Notes: generated by a model from the letters alone, not told the origin. A DNA stretch of 64,000 nucleotides from Cobetia marina (GCF_001720485.1 NZ_CP017114.1:2790001-2854000), one strand, 5' to 3'; numbered from the stretch's first letter, positions 45,586 to 54,463 are shown. Numbers and translations: made by a program.

Positions 45586-46047
45586 ATGAGTGACTGCGTA
45601 TTTTGTCAGATCGTTACTGGCCAGAGTCAAAGCCATGTCGTGGCCGAAGATGAGCACTTCCTGGCCTTCCTCTCTATCTTCCCCTCTACCCCGGGCAACA
45701 CGGTCGTCATCCCAAAACGCCACCTGGGCAGCTGCGTGTATGAACAAGACGACGAGGTGATTCTCGGCCTGATGCGCTTCACGCGCGGCGTGGCGCGCAA
45801 GCTAGACGCCTACTTCGGGACAGCACGCACCGCCATCATCTTCGAAGGTTATGGCGTCAACCACCTGCACGCCAAACTCATCCCGCTGCATGGCACCCAA
45901 CCAGACGAATGGCAGGCCAAAAACTCGAAGATGAAGTACTACATGACCGAATACGATGGCTACGTCGTCAGCGCTGATGGCCCGCGTGAGGATGATGCGC
46001 AACTAGCGGCACTGGCGGAAGAGATACGTTATAAGAGAAACTCATAA
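45586..46047 (+). CDS. HIT-family nucleotide hydrolase-like protein with altered His triad
   Basis: 153 residues. HIT fold with SDCVFCQIVTG at the start, FPSTPGNTVVIPKRHLGS and the motif NHLHAKLIPLHG. The classical triad H-x-H-x-H is here H-L-H-A-K: the third histidine is Lys, while the first two (including the usual nucleophile position) remain. Nucleotide binding is likely; catalytic activity is uncertain. Followed by an AT-rich region with a different base composition. Confidence 0.85.
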   Translation: MSDCVFCQIVTGQSQSHVVAEDEHFLAFLSIFPSTPGNTVVIPKRHLGSCVYEQDDEVILGLMRFTRGVARKLDAYFGTARTAIIFEGYGVNHLHAKLIPLHGTQPDEWQAKNSKMKYYMTEYDGYVVSADGPREDDAQLAALAEEIRYKRNS

Positions 46048-46227
46048 ATATTTTTCCTAGGCATCGATATGACCAACATACACTAAAAAGAAGATTGCGT
46101 TAAAGTTAACTTCGACAACATTTTGACTAATCCAGATAGCGTAGAAACATTTAAGCCACTACTATACATCAAACTATATGCAAAATGAAAAAACTGTGCT
46201 TAAACCATATATAAGGAAGACAATCTC

Positions 46228-46761
46228 ATGGAACGATTTTTTCAGTCGATCGAAAGAGCTATAGTATGTCATGATTGGTATGGGGCTCTCTCGACTGCCT
46301 TAACTATTCCAGACATCGCAGGTAAATTTGAAAACCCTCAACTTAAAGTTGTTCAACGATATAAACAGTGGTACAGAGAGTGGCTCCAAGAAACCTATAC
46401 TGGAAAGGGAGCTGCACTTGACGGCCACATATTCTTGTGTGATGAGGACTGCTATGGTTTAAGGTGCAGTTATTTACATGCAGGTGGTGCCGAGCTCGAG
46501 AAAAAAGCCAAACATACACTCGAAAAGTTTCATTTTATAGAACCGCCTAATTGGGGGTCAGCTCATAGAAATATGGTAAATGGAAATATTTTACAATTAC
46601 AAGTAGATAAGTTCTGTGAAGATATAGTTCTGGCTGGTAGGGAATGGGTTACTTGGGCTAACTCAGAACGTCAGGATATTATTGAAAGAATGGATAGTTT
46701 GCTCTTTATCCATAATGCTAACAACGGGATACCAGGGCTGATAGAGATTCACAGAGATTAA
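46228..46761 (+). CDS. AT-rich orphan gene, unknown function
   Basis: 177 residues, mostly helical and soluble, with no signal peptide or membrane segment. Begins MERFFQSIERAIVCHDWYGALSTALTIPDIAGK and contains CDEDCYGLRCSYLHAGGAELEKKAK and FCEDIVLAGREWVTWANSERQDIIERMD. I do not recognise a function. Codon and base use are strikingly AT-rich compared with every neighbour, as is the 180-bp upstream region, so it was probably acquired by transfer. It sits just past the 3' end of tRNA-Gly, a usual integration spot. AAGGAAG precedes the ATG; a perfect terminator follows. Confidence 0.8.
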   Translation: MERFFQSIERAIVCHDWYGALSTALTIPDIAGKFENPQLKVVQRYKQWYREWLQETYTGKGAALDGHIFLCDEDCYGLRCSYLHAGGAELEKKAKHTLEKFHFIEPPNWGSAHRNMVNGNILQLQVDKFCEDIVLAGREWVTWANSERQDIIERMDSLLFIHNANNGIPGLIEIHRD

Positions 46762-46774
46762 AGGAGGGAATCGT

Positions 46775-46804
46775 AAAAAAGCCTCCCGAGTGGGAGGCTT
46801 TTTG
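46775..46804. terminator. Bidirectional terminator between the AT-rich gene and tRNA-Gly
   Basis: AAAAAAGCCTCCC-gagt-GGGAGGCTTTTTT: a 13-bp stem with A and T tracts on both sides. It ends both the AT-rich gene and the tRNA transcript. Confidence 0.93.
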
Positions 46805-46811
46805 AAGAATC

Positions 46812-46885
46812 TGGAGCGGGTGAAGGGAATCGAACCCTCGTCTTAAGCTTGGGAAGCTTCTGCTCTACCATTGAGCTACACCCGC
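46812..46885 (-). tRNA. tRNA-Gly (anticodon CCC)
   Basis: 74 nt including the encoded CCA. Acceptor GCGGGTG pairs with CACCCGC, D-arm GCTC-AATGGTA-GAGC, anticodon loop TTCCCAA, T-arm AGGGTTCGATTCCCT. The base pair at 27-43 is a G-A mismatch; otherwise the cloverleaf is regular and close to E. coli tRNA-Gly(CCC). It reads glycine codon GGG. Confidence 0.95.
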
Positions 46886-47045
46886 AGGGCGGTGCATTGC
46901 GCACGCCAGAACTGCATTGTACTCAACGACTTAGCACGGTCAAGCAACATCTGATGGAGCGCTTGCCGCAAGGCGCGTCCTGCTGGCGATGTTGGTGGCC
47001 AAGCCGTTGATTACATTCAGTATTCAAGCGTCAGTGTTAATTGCG

Positions 47046-48086
47046 TCACGCCACGCAGCTATCGAGTTGCGCCAGCAGCACATCACGGCGGGTGTCACTC
47101 ATGCCGAGGCCTTCGGCGCGCTGCGGGAAGGCGGCGTCGATGGCATTGCGGCACAGGGTAAGCCACTGCGTCTCGCTGAGATCCAGCGCCTGCTGCACGG
47201 CGATGAAGTTGTCGAGCATGCCGCCACCGAAATAGGCCGGGTCATCCGAGTTGAGGGTGATATTGAGCCCGGCCTCGATCAGCTTGGGCAGCGGGTGGTC
47301 GTCCATGCGCTCCACCACCTTGAGCGCGACATTGGAGAGCGGACACACCGTCAGCGGGATACGCCGCTCGGCGAGTTCCGCGACCAACGCCGGGTCTTCC
47401 AGGCAGCGCACCCCGTGGTCGATACGCTCCACCCCCAGCACCTCAAGCGCGGTGCGAATGTACGCAGCCGGCCCCTCTTCGCCGGCGTGAGCGACACGGT
47501 GCCAGCCGCGCTCCCCCGCCAGCTGGAAGACCTCGGTGAACTTCTCCGGCGGGTTGCCGATCTCGGCGCTGTCCAGCCCGACCCCCACGAAGCGTGACTC
47601 GAAGGGAATCAGCGCCTCGAACAGTTCGCGTGCAGATTCCGCGGAGTGGCAACGCAGGAAACTCGGCACCAGTGCCGAGGTGATATCGAATTCCTTCACT
47701 GCCTCACGACAGGCGCGCTCCAGCCCCGCGAACTGGGTGGCCAGGCTCACGCCACGTGACAGATGCGCCTGGGGGTCGAAGAACAGCTCCAGATGCTTGA
47801 CGCCATCGGCACTCGCGCGGCGGAAATAGTCCTGCGCCAGTCGGTAGAAATGCGACTCGTCATTCAGCACGCCCATGCCCTGATAGTAGAGCGCGAGGAA
47901 GGCGGGAAGATCCGCGAAGTCATAGGCCGTCTCGACTTCCTCCAGAGTGGCATAGGGCAAGGCGATGCCCTGCTCCGCCGCCAGCTCGAACATCAGCGCA
48001 GGGGTCAGCGAGCCCTCGATATGCAGGTGCAACTCCACCTTGGGCAGGCGGGCGAGAAAGTCATGCATGCGCGGGGTAAGGGTCAT
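47046..48086 (-). CDS. Adenine deaminase (adenosine deaminase family, PA0148-like)
   Basis: 346-residue zinc hydrolase of the adenosine deaminase family, converting adenine to hypoxanthine for purine salvage. Metal and active-site motifs: KVELHLHIEGSL (two His), VAHAGEEGP (His and Glu), IDHGVRCLED and NSDDPAYFGG (Asp pair). LDSAEIGNPPEKF and the short cap resemble Pseudomonas PA0148-type adenine deaminases more than true adenosine deaminases; this rests on remembered sequence features. ATG at 48086 has GAGGAG 8 nt upstream; the longer Arg-rich in-frame extension is rejected. Confidence 0.87.
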   Translation of the reverse strand: MTLTPRMHDFLARLPKVELHLHIEGSLTPALMFELAAEQGIALPYATLEEVETAYDFADLPAFLALYYQGMGVLNDESHFYRLAQDYFRRASADGVKHLELFFDPQAHLSRGVSLATQFAGLERACREAVKEFDITSALVPSFLRCHSAESARELFEALIPFESRFVGVGLDSAEIGNPPEKFTEVFQLAGERGWHRVAHAGEEGPAAYIRTALEVLGVERIDHGVRCLEDPALVAELAERRIPLTVCPLSNVALKVVERMDDHPLPKLIEAGLNITLNSDDPAYFGGGMLDNFIAVQQALDLSETQWLTLCRNAIDAAFPQRAEGLGMSDTRRDVLLAQLDSCVA

Positions 48087-48395
48087 GGCCCGTCTCCTCA
48101 ATGAAAGGCGGCGGCTGGGAGATCGCGGAACGTTCATCACAGCCTGATGGCGCAATTCTAGCAATCCCGGGACCACATTGAGGAGAGAGGCTTGGGGAAA
48201 TGCCGATTCCTGCCAGGACGCCTCAGCCCTGCGCCTTTCCGCTGCGCGCCGAAATAGGCTATTTTCGTTCATTCGTACTCTCGCAATGACTCACCATGCC
48301 AGAACCCGCGAGTACGCAAGCCAGCCGCAGAAGACACGCCGCCCTGGCTGACATAACCATAACGATCGACGCTGAACACCCAAGGACACCCTGCC
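48087..48395. other. Divergent intergenic region, nothing distinctive seen
   Basis: 309 bp between the adenine deaminase and orphan tctC starts. It must hold both promoters. I saw no repeat, palindrome or operator; in particular no GTTCTG-N5-CAGAAC site like those at the tctCBA promoter. Confidence 0.4.
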
Positions 48396-49466
48396 ATGTA
48401 CGCCACCTTGCCTGCCCGCCGCACCTTGCTGCGCCGCCTGCATTCTCGCCTTGCTGCGCCTCATCGTGCCGGCGCCCTGCCCGCTGCCCTGCTGCTGAGT
48501 CTTGGCCTGATGACACCATTGAGCGCCTCCGCCGAGGAAAGCGCGGCCGATGACGTTGCCCCCAGGGGCAAGACTGAATGTATCGCCCCCGCCAAGCCCG
48601 GTGGCGGCTGGGACTTCACCTGTCGCAGCGTGGCACGCCTTCTCGATGAGCAGAATCTGATTCCCGCCGGCATGCAGACACTGAATGTGCCCGGTGCCAG
48701 CGGGGGTGTTGCCTTCGCGCACGTGAAGTCAAAACGCCATGACGATGAGCAGGTCATCGTGGCGGCCTCCAGCGCCACCACCACTCGCCTGGGGCAGCAC
48801 GCCTATCAGGACGGCAAGGTGGACGACGTGCGCTGGCTGGTGACGCTGGGCGCGGATTACGGCGTGATCGCGGTGGCCGCGGATTCCCCCTACCAGACCC
48901 TCGGCGACCTGATGAGCGCCATGCAGGAAGACCCCAAATCAATCCGCTTTGCCGGGGGAGATGTCGCGGGCGGCTTTGACCACCTCAAGGTGCTGATGGC
49001 CGCACGCGAGGCGGGAATCGAGAATCTGCGCGCCCTGCCCTATCTGGCCTATGACTCCGGCTCCGTGGCCATCACCCAGGTCATGGGCGGCCACCTGGAG
49101 GCCTTCACCGGCGACATGACCGAGGCCCGCGGCTTCGTCGAGTCAGGCCATCTGCGCCTGCTGGCCGTGTTCAGCGAAGAGCGCCTGCCCGGCCAGTACG
49201 GCGACATTCCCACCGCACGCGAACAGGGCATCGACGTGGTGGCCCCCAACTGGCGGGGCTTCTATCTGCCGGGTGGCGTCTCCGATGCCGCCTTTGCCTG
49301 GTGGGAGCAGACCCTCAACCGCATGGCGGATACGCCCGAGTGGCAACAGGTGATGCAGGACAACGGCCTGATGCCCTTCCACAAGTCCGGCAAGGCGCTG
49401 GAGACCTTCATCACCCGCCAGGTGAGCGATGTGGAGCAACTGTCGCGTGAGCTGGGCCTGCTGTGA
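48396..49466 (+). CDS. Orphan tripartite tricarboxylate transporter binding protein (TctC/Bug family)
   Basis: 356-residue periplasmic protein with a long signal region (to about residue 46, SASAEES). TctC fold with TECIAPAKPGGGWDFTCRSVARLL, IRFAGGDVAGGFDHLKVLMAAREAGI and FTGDMTEARGFVESG. Close paralogue of the TctC at 51520 (same motif order, roughly half the residues shared by eye). It has no TctAB partner of its own and may feed the one encoded downstream. AAGGA lies 8 nt before the ATG. Confidence 0.87.
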   Translation: MYATLPARRTLLRRLHSRLAAPHRAGALPAALLLSLGLMTPLSASAEESAADDVAPRGKTECIAPAKPGGGWDFTCRSVARLLDEQNLIPAGMQTLNVPGASGGVAFAHVKSKRHDDEQVIVAASSATTTRLGQHAYQDGKVDDVRWLVTLGADYGVIAVAADSPYQTLGDLMSAMQEDPKSIRFAGGDVAGGFDHLKVLMAAREAGIENLRALPYLAYDSGSVAITQVMGGHLEAFTGDMTEARGFVESGHLRLLAVFSEERLPGQYGDIPTAREQGIDVVAPNWRGFYLPGGVSDAAFAWWEQTLNRMADTPEWQQVMQDNGLMPFHKSGKALETFITRQVSDVEQLSRELGLL

Positions 49467-49516
49467 CGGCCTGTCGTCGCAGATAAGCGTGAGACGCGCC
49501 CCTCACTGAGCGGACC

Positions 49517-51127
49517 TCAAGGCGTGGAGGGCGGCCACTGGGCCTTGAGCGCGTCGTGAGACGTAGATGTCTGCCACGCCGGCTCGTCTGATCCCCCCGC
49601 TGCGGCGGAGTCTGTCCTATCTGACTTCGCTGCGGCGGGGGGTTTTCTGCCGTCTCTCTGATCAATAATGCTCTGCTCAATACCGCTCTGATCAATAGTG
49701 CTCTGCTCAATAACGCTCTGATCAATGGCGCTCTGATCAGCAGCGCCCTGAATGTCCACTGGCGTCTCATTGGCCGCAAAGGCCTCATCGAGAGCCTCTT
49801 CCAGCGCCTCCTCGAAGGTTTCCTCCAGTTCATGTTCGAAGGCCTCTTCCTGTGCGGCCGCTTCAGCTGCCGCCAGCGCTTCCTGCTCGTCCTCGGCATG
49901 TTCATGCGCCCACTCCACCGCCACTTCCACCGCCATCGGTGACGCCGTCGGCAGGATATTCAGATAGCTGTCGGTGTCCTCCAGCGGCACCCTCGCCTTC
50001 TGGGTGACCTGATAGAGCGCATACAGCGAGATGGCCACGAAGGTGACGGCCAGCACCAGCCAGAAGGCATGGGGGTCGAGCATCTCCATCGCGCCCCCTG
50101 CCGCCAGCGGCCCGAGGATGGCACCGAGTCCGAAGGAAAAGACCAGCCCGCCCGAGGCGCCCGGCATCTCCTCGGCAGACAGCGAGTCATTGGTGAAGGC
50201 CAGCAGCAGGGCATACAGCGGCGTGGTCACCCCACCGGCGAGGAACGCGGCGGCGATCAACGGCCACAGGGCATCTCCCGCCATCCAGCCCAGTGCGCAG
50301 GACGCTGCACCGGCGGCGGCCAGAATCCCGATCAGCACTCGGCGATCCATGCGGTCCGATAACCAGCCGATGGGGGTCTGCAGAACCAGCGCGCCGGCGA
50401 ACAGCGTGGCGATGAACAGCGCGATCTGAGCCCCCGAGAGGCCGATCTGGGTGCCGAATACCGCGCCCATCCCCGACTGGGTGGCGTAGACGCTACCGAG
50501 CAGAAAGATGCCGATGGCCCCCAGCGGCGAGGCCCGGAACAGCTGACCGAATGACATGGCCCGCGAGACTTCCACCACGGGCGCCACGACCGCCGACAAC
50601 AGGATGGGGCCGAAGGAGACCGACACGAGAATGGAGGCGCAGATGAACAGCACGGAAGTCGCGGCATCCCCCAGCGTCAGCAGGCCCTGGGCCCCGATGA
50701 TGCCCAGGGTCTGCGCCATCATGTAGGCCGAGAGCACCTTGCCACGGGTCTCGTTGCTGGCCGCCGCGTTCAGCCAGCTTTCCGCCGTCACATAGATGCC
50801 GGACATGCAGAAGCCGATCAACATGCGCAGCAGGGTCCAGGCCCAGGGCTCGGTGAGCAGTGGCAAGGCGATCAGTGCCGCCGAGATGAAACTGCCCAGC
50901 GCGGCGAACACCCGCACATGTCCGACCCGCTGGATCAGCACCGGGGTATAACGTGCCCCGGAGAGAAACCCCACGAAGTATCCCGAGGTGACGATCGCCA
51001 GCTCCGCCGAGGAGAAGCCCTCGATGGCGCCACGCAGGCCGATCAGCGTGAAGTGCATGCCGTTGCCGAGCATGATCAGCACGATCCCCAGCAACAACGC
51101 CCACACTCCCCCCAGTACCTTGACCAT
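49517..51127 (-). CDS. MFS transporter (YcaD-like) with long acidic, repeat-bearing C-terminal tail
   Basis: 536 residues. The first 390 or so form a 12-helix MFS transporter (GYFVGFLSGARYTPVLIQRVGHVRVFA; GWLSDRMDRRVLIG). The cytoplasmic tail of about 140 residues is unusual. It starts with an Ala/Glu-rich coiled-coil-like part (AAAEAAAQEEAFEHELEE...) and continues with five pentapeptides of the form [DE]QSxI (DQSAI, DQSVI, EQSTI, DQSGI, EQSII), encoded by a 15-bp DNA tandem repeat. Substrate unknown. AGGAGG 5 nt before the ATG. Convergent with orphan tctC, 50 bp apart. Confidence 0.88.
   Translation of the reverse strand: MVKVLGGVWALLLGIVLIMLGNGMHFTLIGLRGAIEGFSSAELAIVTSGYFVGFLSGARYTPVLIQRVGHVRVFAALGSFISAALIALPLLTEPWAWTLLRMLIGFCMSGIYVTAESWLNAAASNETRGKVLSAYMMAQTLGIIGAQGLLTLGDAATSVLFICASILVSVSFGPILLSAVVAPVVEVSRAMSFGQLFRASPLGAIGIFLLGSVYATQSGMGAVFGTQIGLSGAQIALFIATLFAGALVLQTPIGWLSDRMDRRVLIGILAAAGAASCALGWMAGDALWPLIAAAFLAGGVTTPLYALLLAFTNDSLSAEEMPGASGGLVFSFGLGAILGPLAAGGAMEMLDPHAFWLVLAVTFVAISLYALYQVTQKARVPLEDTDSYLNILPTASPMAVEVAVEWAHEHAEDEQEALAAAEAAAQEEAFEHELEETFEEALEEALDEAFAANETPVDIQGAADQSAIDQSVIEQSTIDQSGIEQSIIDQRDGRKPPAAAKSDRTDSAAAGGSDEPAWQTSTSHDALKAQWPPSTP
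49656..49745 (-). repeat. 15-bp coding tandem repeat x6 in the MFS tail
   Basis: Six consecutive 15-bp units related to CTCTGATCAATAATG (plus-strand reading), with alternating CTCTGATCA and CTCTGCTCA. On the coding strand they give the pentapeptide [DE]QSxI. The differences between units are mainly at the third residue. Confidence 0.93.
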
Positions 51128-51519
51128 GACGCCTCCTGTTCCTTGCCCCTCGCTCGTCGTCAGGCGATGGCGGGCTTCGGCTACACGCTAGCCCTCGCCA
51201 GCCGGCGCTGCAGTTGCTGCAACGCCGCATGAGGTCTCATTCACGACATGCCATGCCGTCATGACCGATAGCAGGACACCGTCGAAGTCCCTTCAATGCA
51301 CCGCCCTGGTGCAGGGAGGCGTCTTTCGACCAAGGTCGGTGCGACGAATGGTGATCTTGCGAGGCAGGGCCGAGGGGACTAATTTCACCATACAGAATAA
51401 AGTTCTGCCTTACAGAACTGTAAGGTTGCTGACAGGAAACCGGGAGACGAAGCCCGCCACTGTCCTGCCAGCGCAAAGAGTGCATACCAATAACAAGCTC
51501 AACGACATCAGAGGTCGCC
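51128..51519. other. Divergent regulatory region between the MFS gene and tctC
   Basis: 392 bp without a gene. Holds the IclR-type palindrome at 51402-51418 with an adjacent half site (ACAGAAT near 51392). Further upstream lies CGACCAAGGTCG (51329-51340), whose reverse complement recurs upstream of putA. Confidence 0.5.
51402..51418. promoter_or_regulatory. IclR-type operator at the tctCBA promoter
   Basis: GTTCTGCCTTACAGAAC: 6-bp arms GTTCTG/CAGAAC with a 5-bp spacer. The same architecture (GTTCTG-N5-CAGAAC) occurs once more in front of the iclR gene at 55294. About 100 bp upstream of tctC. Confidence 0.75.
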
Positions 51520-52506
51520 ATGACACGCCATCTGTCTCTCAAACTCCTGACCGCCGCGGTGGTCACCGCCATGTCCGCCCAGGCCCTCGCCTTCGAGCCC
51601 AAGGGCAAGGTCGACTGCATCGCACCGGCAGACCCGGGCGGCGGCTGGGATTTCACCTGCCGCAGCGTCGGCAAGCTGCTGTCTGATCTCGAATACGTGC
51701 CGGGCAACGTCCAGACCATCAACATGGCCGGTGCCGGTGGTGGCGTCGCCTTCGCCCATACCGTCTCCAAGCGCGCCGGTGATGAGCAGCTGCTGGTGGC
51801 CGCGTCCACCGCGACCACCACGCGTCTGGCCCAGGGTCAGTTCCCGGGCATGAATCAGGATCAGGTCAACTGGATCGGCGCACTGGGCGCGGATTACGGC
51901 GCCATCGCCGTCTCCAAGGACTCGCCCTACAACACCTTGAGCGAGGTGATGGAGGCGCTGAAGAAAGACCCGAAATCCGTCAAGTTCGCCGGCGGCAGTG
52001 CGGCAGGCGGCTGGGATCACCTCAAGGTACTGATCGCCGCCCAGGCAGCCGGTGTCGAGAACCTGCCCAAGGTCTCCTACCTGTCCTACAACAACGGCGG
52101 TGAGGCGATTACCCAGGTCGTCGGCGGCCACGTGCAGGCCTTCACCGGTGACATCTCCGAGATCCAGGGCTTCATGGAGTCCGGTGATCTGAAGGTACTG
52201 GCCGTGCTCTCCGAAGAGCGCCTGCCGGGCAAGCTGGCTGACGTCCCCACCGCACGCGAGCAGGGGATCGATGCTGTCGCGCCCAACTGGCGTGGCTTCT
52301 ACATGCCGGCCGACATCAGCGATGACGCCGAGCAGTACTGGACCACGACATTGGACAACGTCTACACCAGCGATGAATGGAAGGACGTGATGACCAAGAG
52401 CGGCCTTATGCCGTTCCACAAATCGGGTGCCGAGTTTGATGCCTTCGTGAAGGCGCAGATCAAGGACATCCAGACGCTCTCCAAGGACATTGGGCTGATT
52501 CGCTGA
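51520..52506 (+). CDS. tctC: Tripartite tricarboxylate transporter binding protein TctC
   Basis: 328-residue periplasmic binding protein; signal peptide MTRHLSLKLLTAAVVTAMSAQALA. DCIAPADPGGGWDFTCRSVGKLL is the glycine-rich ligand loop, and FAGGSAAGGWDHLKV and PTAREQGIDAVAPNWRGFYMP are typical TctC segments. It captures citrate-like tri- or dicarboxylates for TctAB. AGAGG 6 nt upstream of the ATG; the stop overlaps the tctB start (TGATG). Confidence 0.92.
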   Translation: MTRHLSLKLLTAAVVTAMSAQALAFEPKGKVDCIAPADPGGGWDFTCRSVGKLLSDLEYVPGNVQTINMAGAGGGVAFAHTVSKRAGDEQLLVAASTATTTRLAQGQFPGMNQDQVNWIGALGADYGAIAVSKDSPYNTLSEVMEALKKDPKSVKFAGGSAAGGWDHLKVLIAAQAAGVENLPKVSYLSYNNGGEAITQVVGGHVQAFTGDISEIQGFMESGDLKVLAVLSEERLPGKLADVPTAREQGIDAVAPNWRGFYMPADISDDAEQYWTTTLDNVYTSDEWKDVMTKSGLMPFHKSGAEFDAFVKAQIKDIQTLSKDIGLIR

Positions 52507-52943
52507 TGAATGACCGCATCTTTGGTCTGCTGATGCTCACCCTGGCCGTCGCGTACGGCTGGGGTGCCCAGCAGTTCCCCGAACCCTTCGGTGGGGCCGA
52601 GTCCATCGGTCCTGAAACCTTCCCTACCGTGCTGTCCATCGTGCTGGGCCTGAGCAGTCTGTACCTGATCCTGCGGCCTGACCCTGACCAGCACTGGCCG
52701 TGGAGCCGCACCGGCGCCGAGATGGTGCTGGCGATCGTGATCCTGTGCCTCTACACCGCGCTGCTGGAGCCGCTGGGCTTCATCGTCACGACCACCGCTG
52801 CGGTCGGCACCCTGTGCTGGCGCATGGGGGCCACGCCGCTCAAGGCCTATGCCACGGGGCTGGTCGGCGGCATCGTCGTCTTCGCCCTGTTCAATTTCGT
52901 GCTTGAGCTACCACTGCCGCTGGGCATTCTGGAGGTGGCGTAA
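52506..52943 (+). CDS. tctB: Tripartite tricarboxylate transporter small membrane subunit TctB
   Basis: 145 residues with four helices (LLMLTLAVAYGWGA; TVLSIVLGLSSLYLIL; MVLAIVILCLYTALLEPLGFIVTTTAAVGTL; YATGLVGGIVVFALFNFVL). It is the poorly conserved small subunit of TTT systems. Overlaps tctC by the TGATG junction and tctA by TAATG, so all three are translationally coupled. Confidence 0.9.
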   Translation: MNDRIFGLLMLTLAVAYGWGAQQFPEPFGGAESIGPETFPTVLSIVLGLSSLYLILRPDPDQHWPWSRTGAEMVLAIVILCLYTALLEPLGFIVTTTAAVGTLCWRMGATPLKAYATGLVGGIVVFALFNFVLELPLPLGILEVA

Positions 52944-54463
52944 TGGAAAGTCTTGGCTTCTTGATGCAGGGCTTCGGCATCGCCCTGCAGCCAGAAAATC
53001 TGATGTTTGCCGTGCTGGGTGCCTTCCTCGGTACCTTGATCGGCGCCCTGCCGGGTCTGGGCCCGGCCAATGGCGTGGCCATCCTGATTCCGCTGGCCTT
53101 CACCCTGGGCCTGAGCCCGGAGACGTCGCTGATCCTGCTGACCTCGGTCTACGCCGGTGCCATGTACGGCGGGCGCATCTCCTCGATCCTGCTCAACATC
53201 CCGGGCGATGAGCCGGCGATGATGACCTGTCTCGATGGCTATCCGATGGCCCAGAAGGGCAAGGCCGCCGAAGCGATGGCCATCTCGGCGATCGCCTCCT
53301 TCATCGGCAGCCTGATCGCCACCATCGGCCTGATCGTGATGGCACCGTGGCTGGCCAGCTTCGCGCTGACCTTCGGCCCGGCGGAGTACTTCGCGCTGTT
53401 CGTGCTGGCCTTCGCCACCCTGGGTGGCATCACCGGCAAGAACCCGGTCAAGACCCTGATGGCGGCGGCCATCGGCCTGATGATCGCCACCGTCGGCATC
53501 GATGCCTCCACCGGCACCCAGCGCTACACCTACGACATTCTCGAGCTGTATGAAGGCATCGACTTCATCATCGCCATCGTCGGTCTGTTCGCCATCTCGG
53601 AACTGCTGTTCTTCATCGAGCAGCACGCCGGGGAAGGCAAGGCGATGATCGCGATGAACAAGATGACCCTGAAGCTCAAGGACATCGTGGCCATCCTGCC
53701 GACCGCCTTCCGTGGCGGGGTGCTGGGCTTCATTTCCGGCGTGCTGCCGGGCGCCGGGGCCTCGCTGGGCAGCTTCATCAGCTACACCCTGGAAAAGAAG
53801 ATCATCGGCAAGAAAGGTCACTTCGGTGAAGGGGACCCGCGTGGGGTCGCCGCGCCGGAAGCCGGCAACAACGGGGCGGCCTCCGGTGCCCTGGTGCCGA
53901 TGCTGACACTGGGCGTGCCCGGTTCCGGTACCACTGCGGTACTGCTGGCGATGCTGATCTCGCTCAACATCACCCCGGGACCGCTGATGTTCTCCCAGCA
54001 CGGTGACATCGTGTGGGGCGTGATCGCGGCACTGCTGATCGGCAACGTCATCCTGCTGCTGATGAACATTCCGATGGTCGGCATCTTCGTCAAGCTGCTG
54101 TCCGTGCCGCCCAAGTACCTGCTGCCGGTGGTGACGATGGTCGCCTTCGTCGGCATCTACTCCATCAGCCACTCCGCCTTCGACCTGTACTTCATGGTCG
54201 CCTTCGGGGTCGCCGGCTACTTCCTGCGCAAGCTGGACATCCCGCTGGTACCGGTCATCCTGGGCATGCTGCTGGGCCCGGAGATGGAGAAGAACCTGCG
54301 TCACGCCATGCAGCTGTCCGACGGCGACTGGACCATCCTGATCGGCAGCCCGCTGGCCGTGACCCTGTGGTGCATCGCCATCGCCGGCCTGCTGCTGCCG
54401 GTGATCGTCGGCCCCATCCTGCGTCGCCGCATGGGGGCCGCCAAGGCCGCCACCGACGCCTGA
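52943..54463 (+). CDS. tctA: Tripartite tricarboxylate transporter large membrane subunit TctA
   Basis: 506 residues, about 12 helices; the channel subunit driven by an ion gradient. Typical segments: GALPGLGPANGVAILIPLAFTLGLSPETSLILLTSVYAGAMYGGRISSILLNIPGDE, FGPAEYFALFVLAFATL, LGFISGVLPGAGASLGSFISYTLEKK and APEAGNNGAASGALVPMLTLGVPGSGTTAVLL. Ends 36 bp before a strong hairpin terminator. Confidence 0.94.
   Translation: MESLGFLMQGFGIALQPENLMFAVLGAFLGTLIGALPGLGPANGVAILIPLAFTLGLSPETSLILLTSVYAGAMYGGRISSILLNIPGDEPAMMTCLDGYPMAQKGKAAEAMAISAIASFIGSLIATIGLIVMAPWLASFALTFGPAEYFALFVLAFATLGGITGKNPVKTLMAAAIGLMIATVGIDASTGTQRYTYDILELYEGIDFIIAIVGLFAISELLFFIEQHAGEGKAMIAMNKMTLKLKDIVAILPTAFRGGVLGFISGVLPGAGASLGSFISYTLEKKIIGKKGHFGEGDPRGVAAPEAGNNGAASGALVPMLTLGVPGSGTTAVLLAMLISLNITPGPLMFSQHGDIVWGVIAALLIGNVILLLMNIPMVGIFVKLLSVPPKYLLPVVTMVAFVGIYSISHSAFDLYFMVAFGVAGYFLRKLDIPLVPVILGMLLGPEMEKNLRHAMQLSDGDWTILIGSPLAVTLWCIAIAGLLLPVIVGPILRRRMGAAKAATDA

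Noticed and set aside
46048..46227. Attachment-site duplication of the tRNA-Gly 3' end
   Set aside because: I found no copy of the T-arm/acceptor sequence on the far side of the AT-rich gene within the window.
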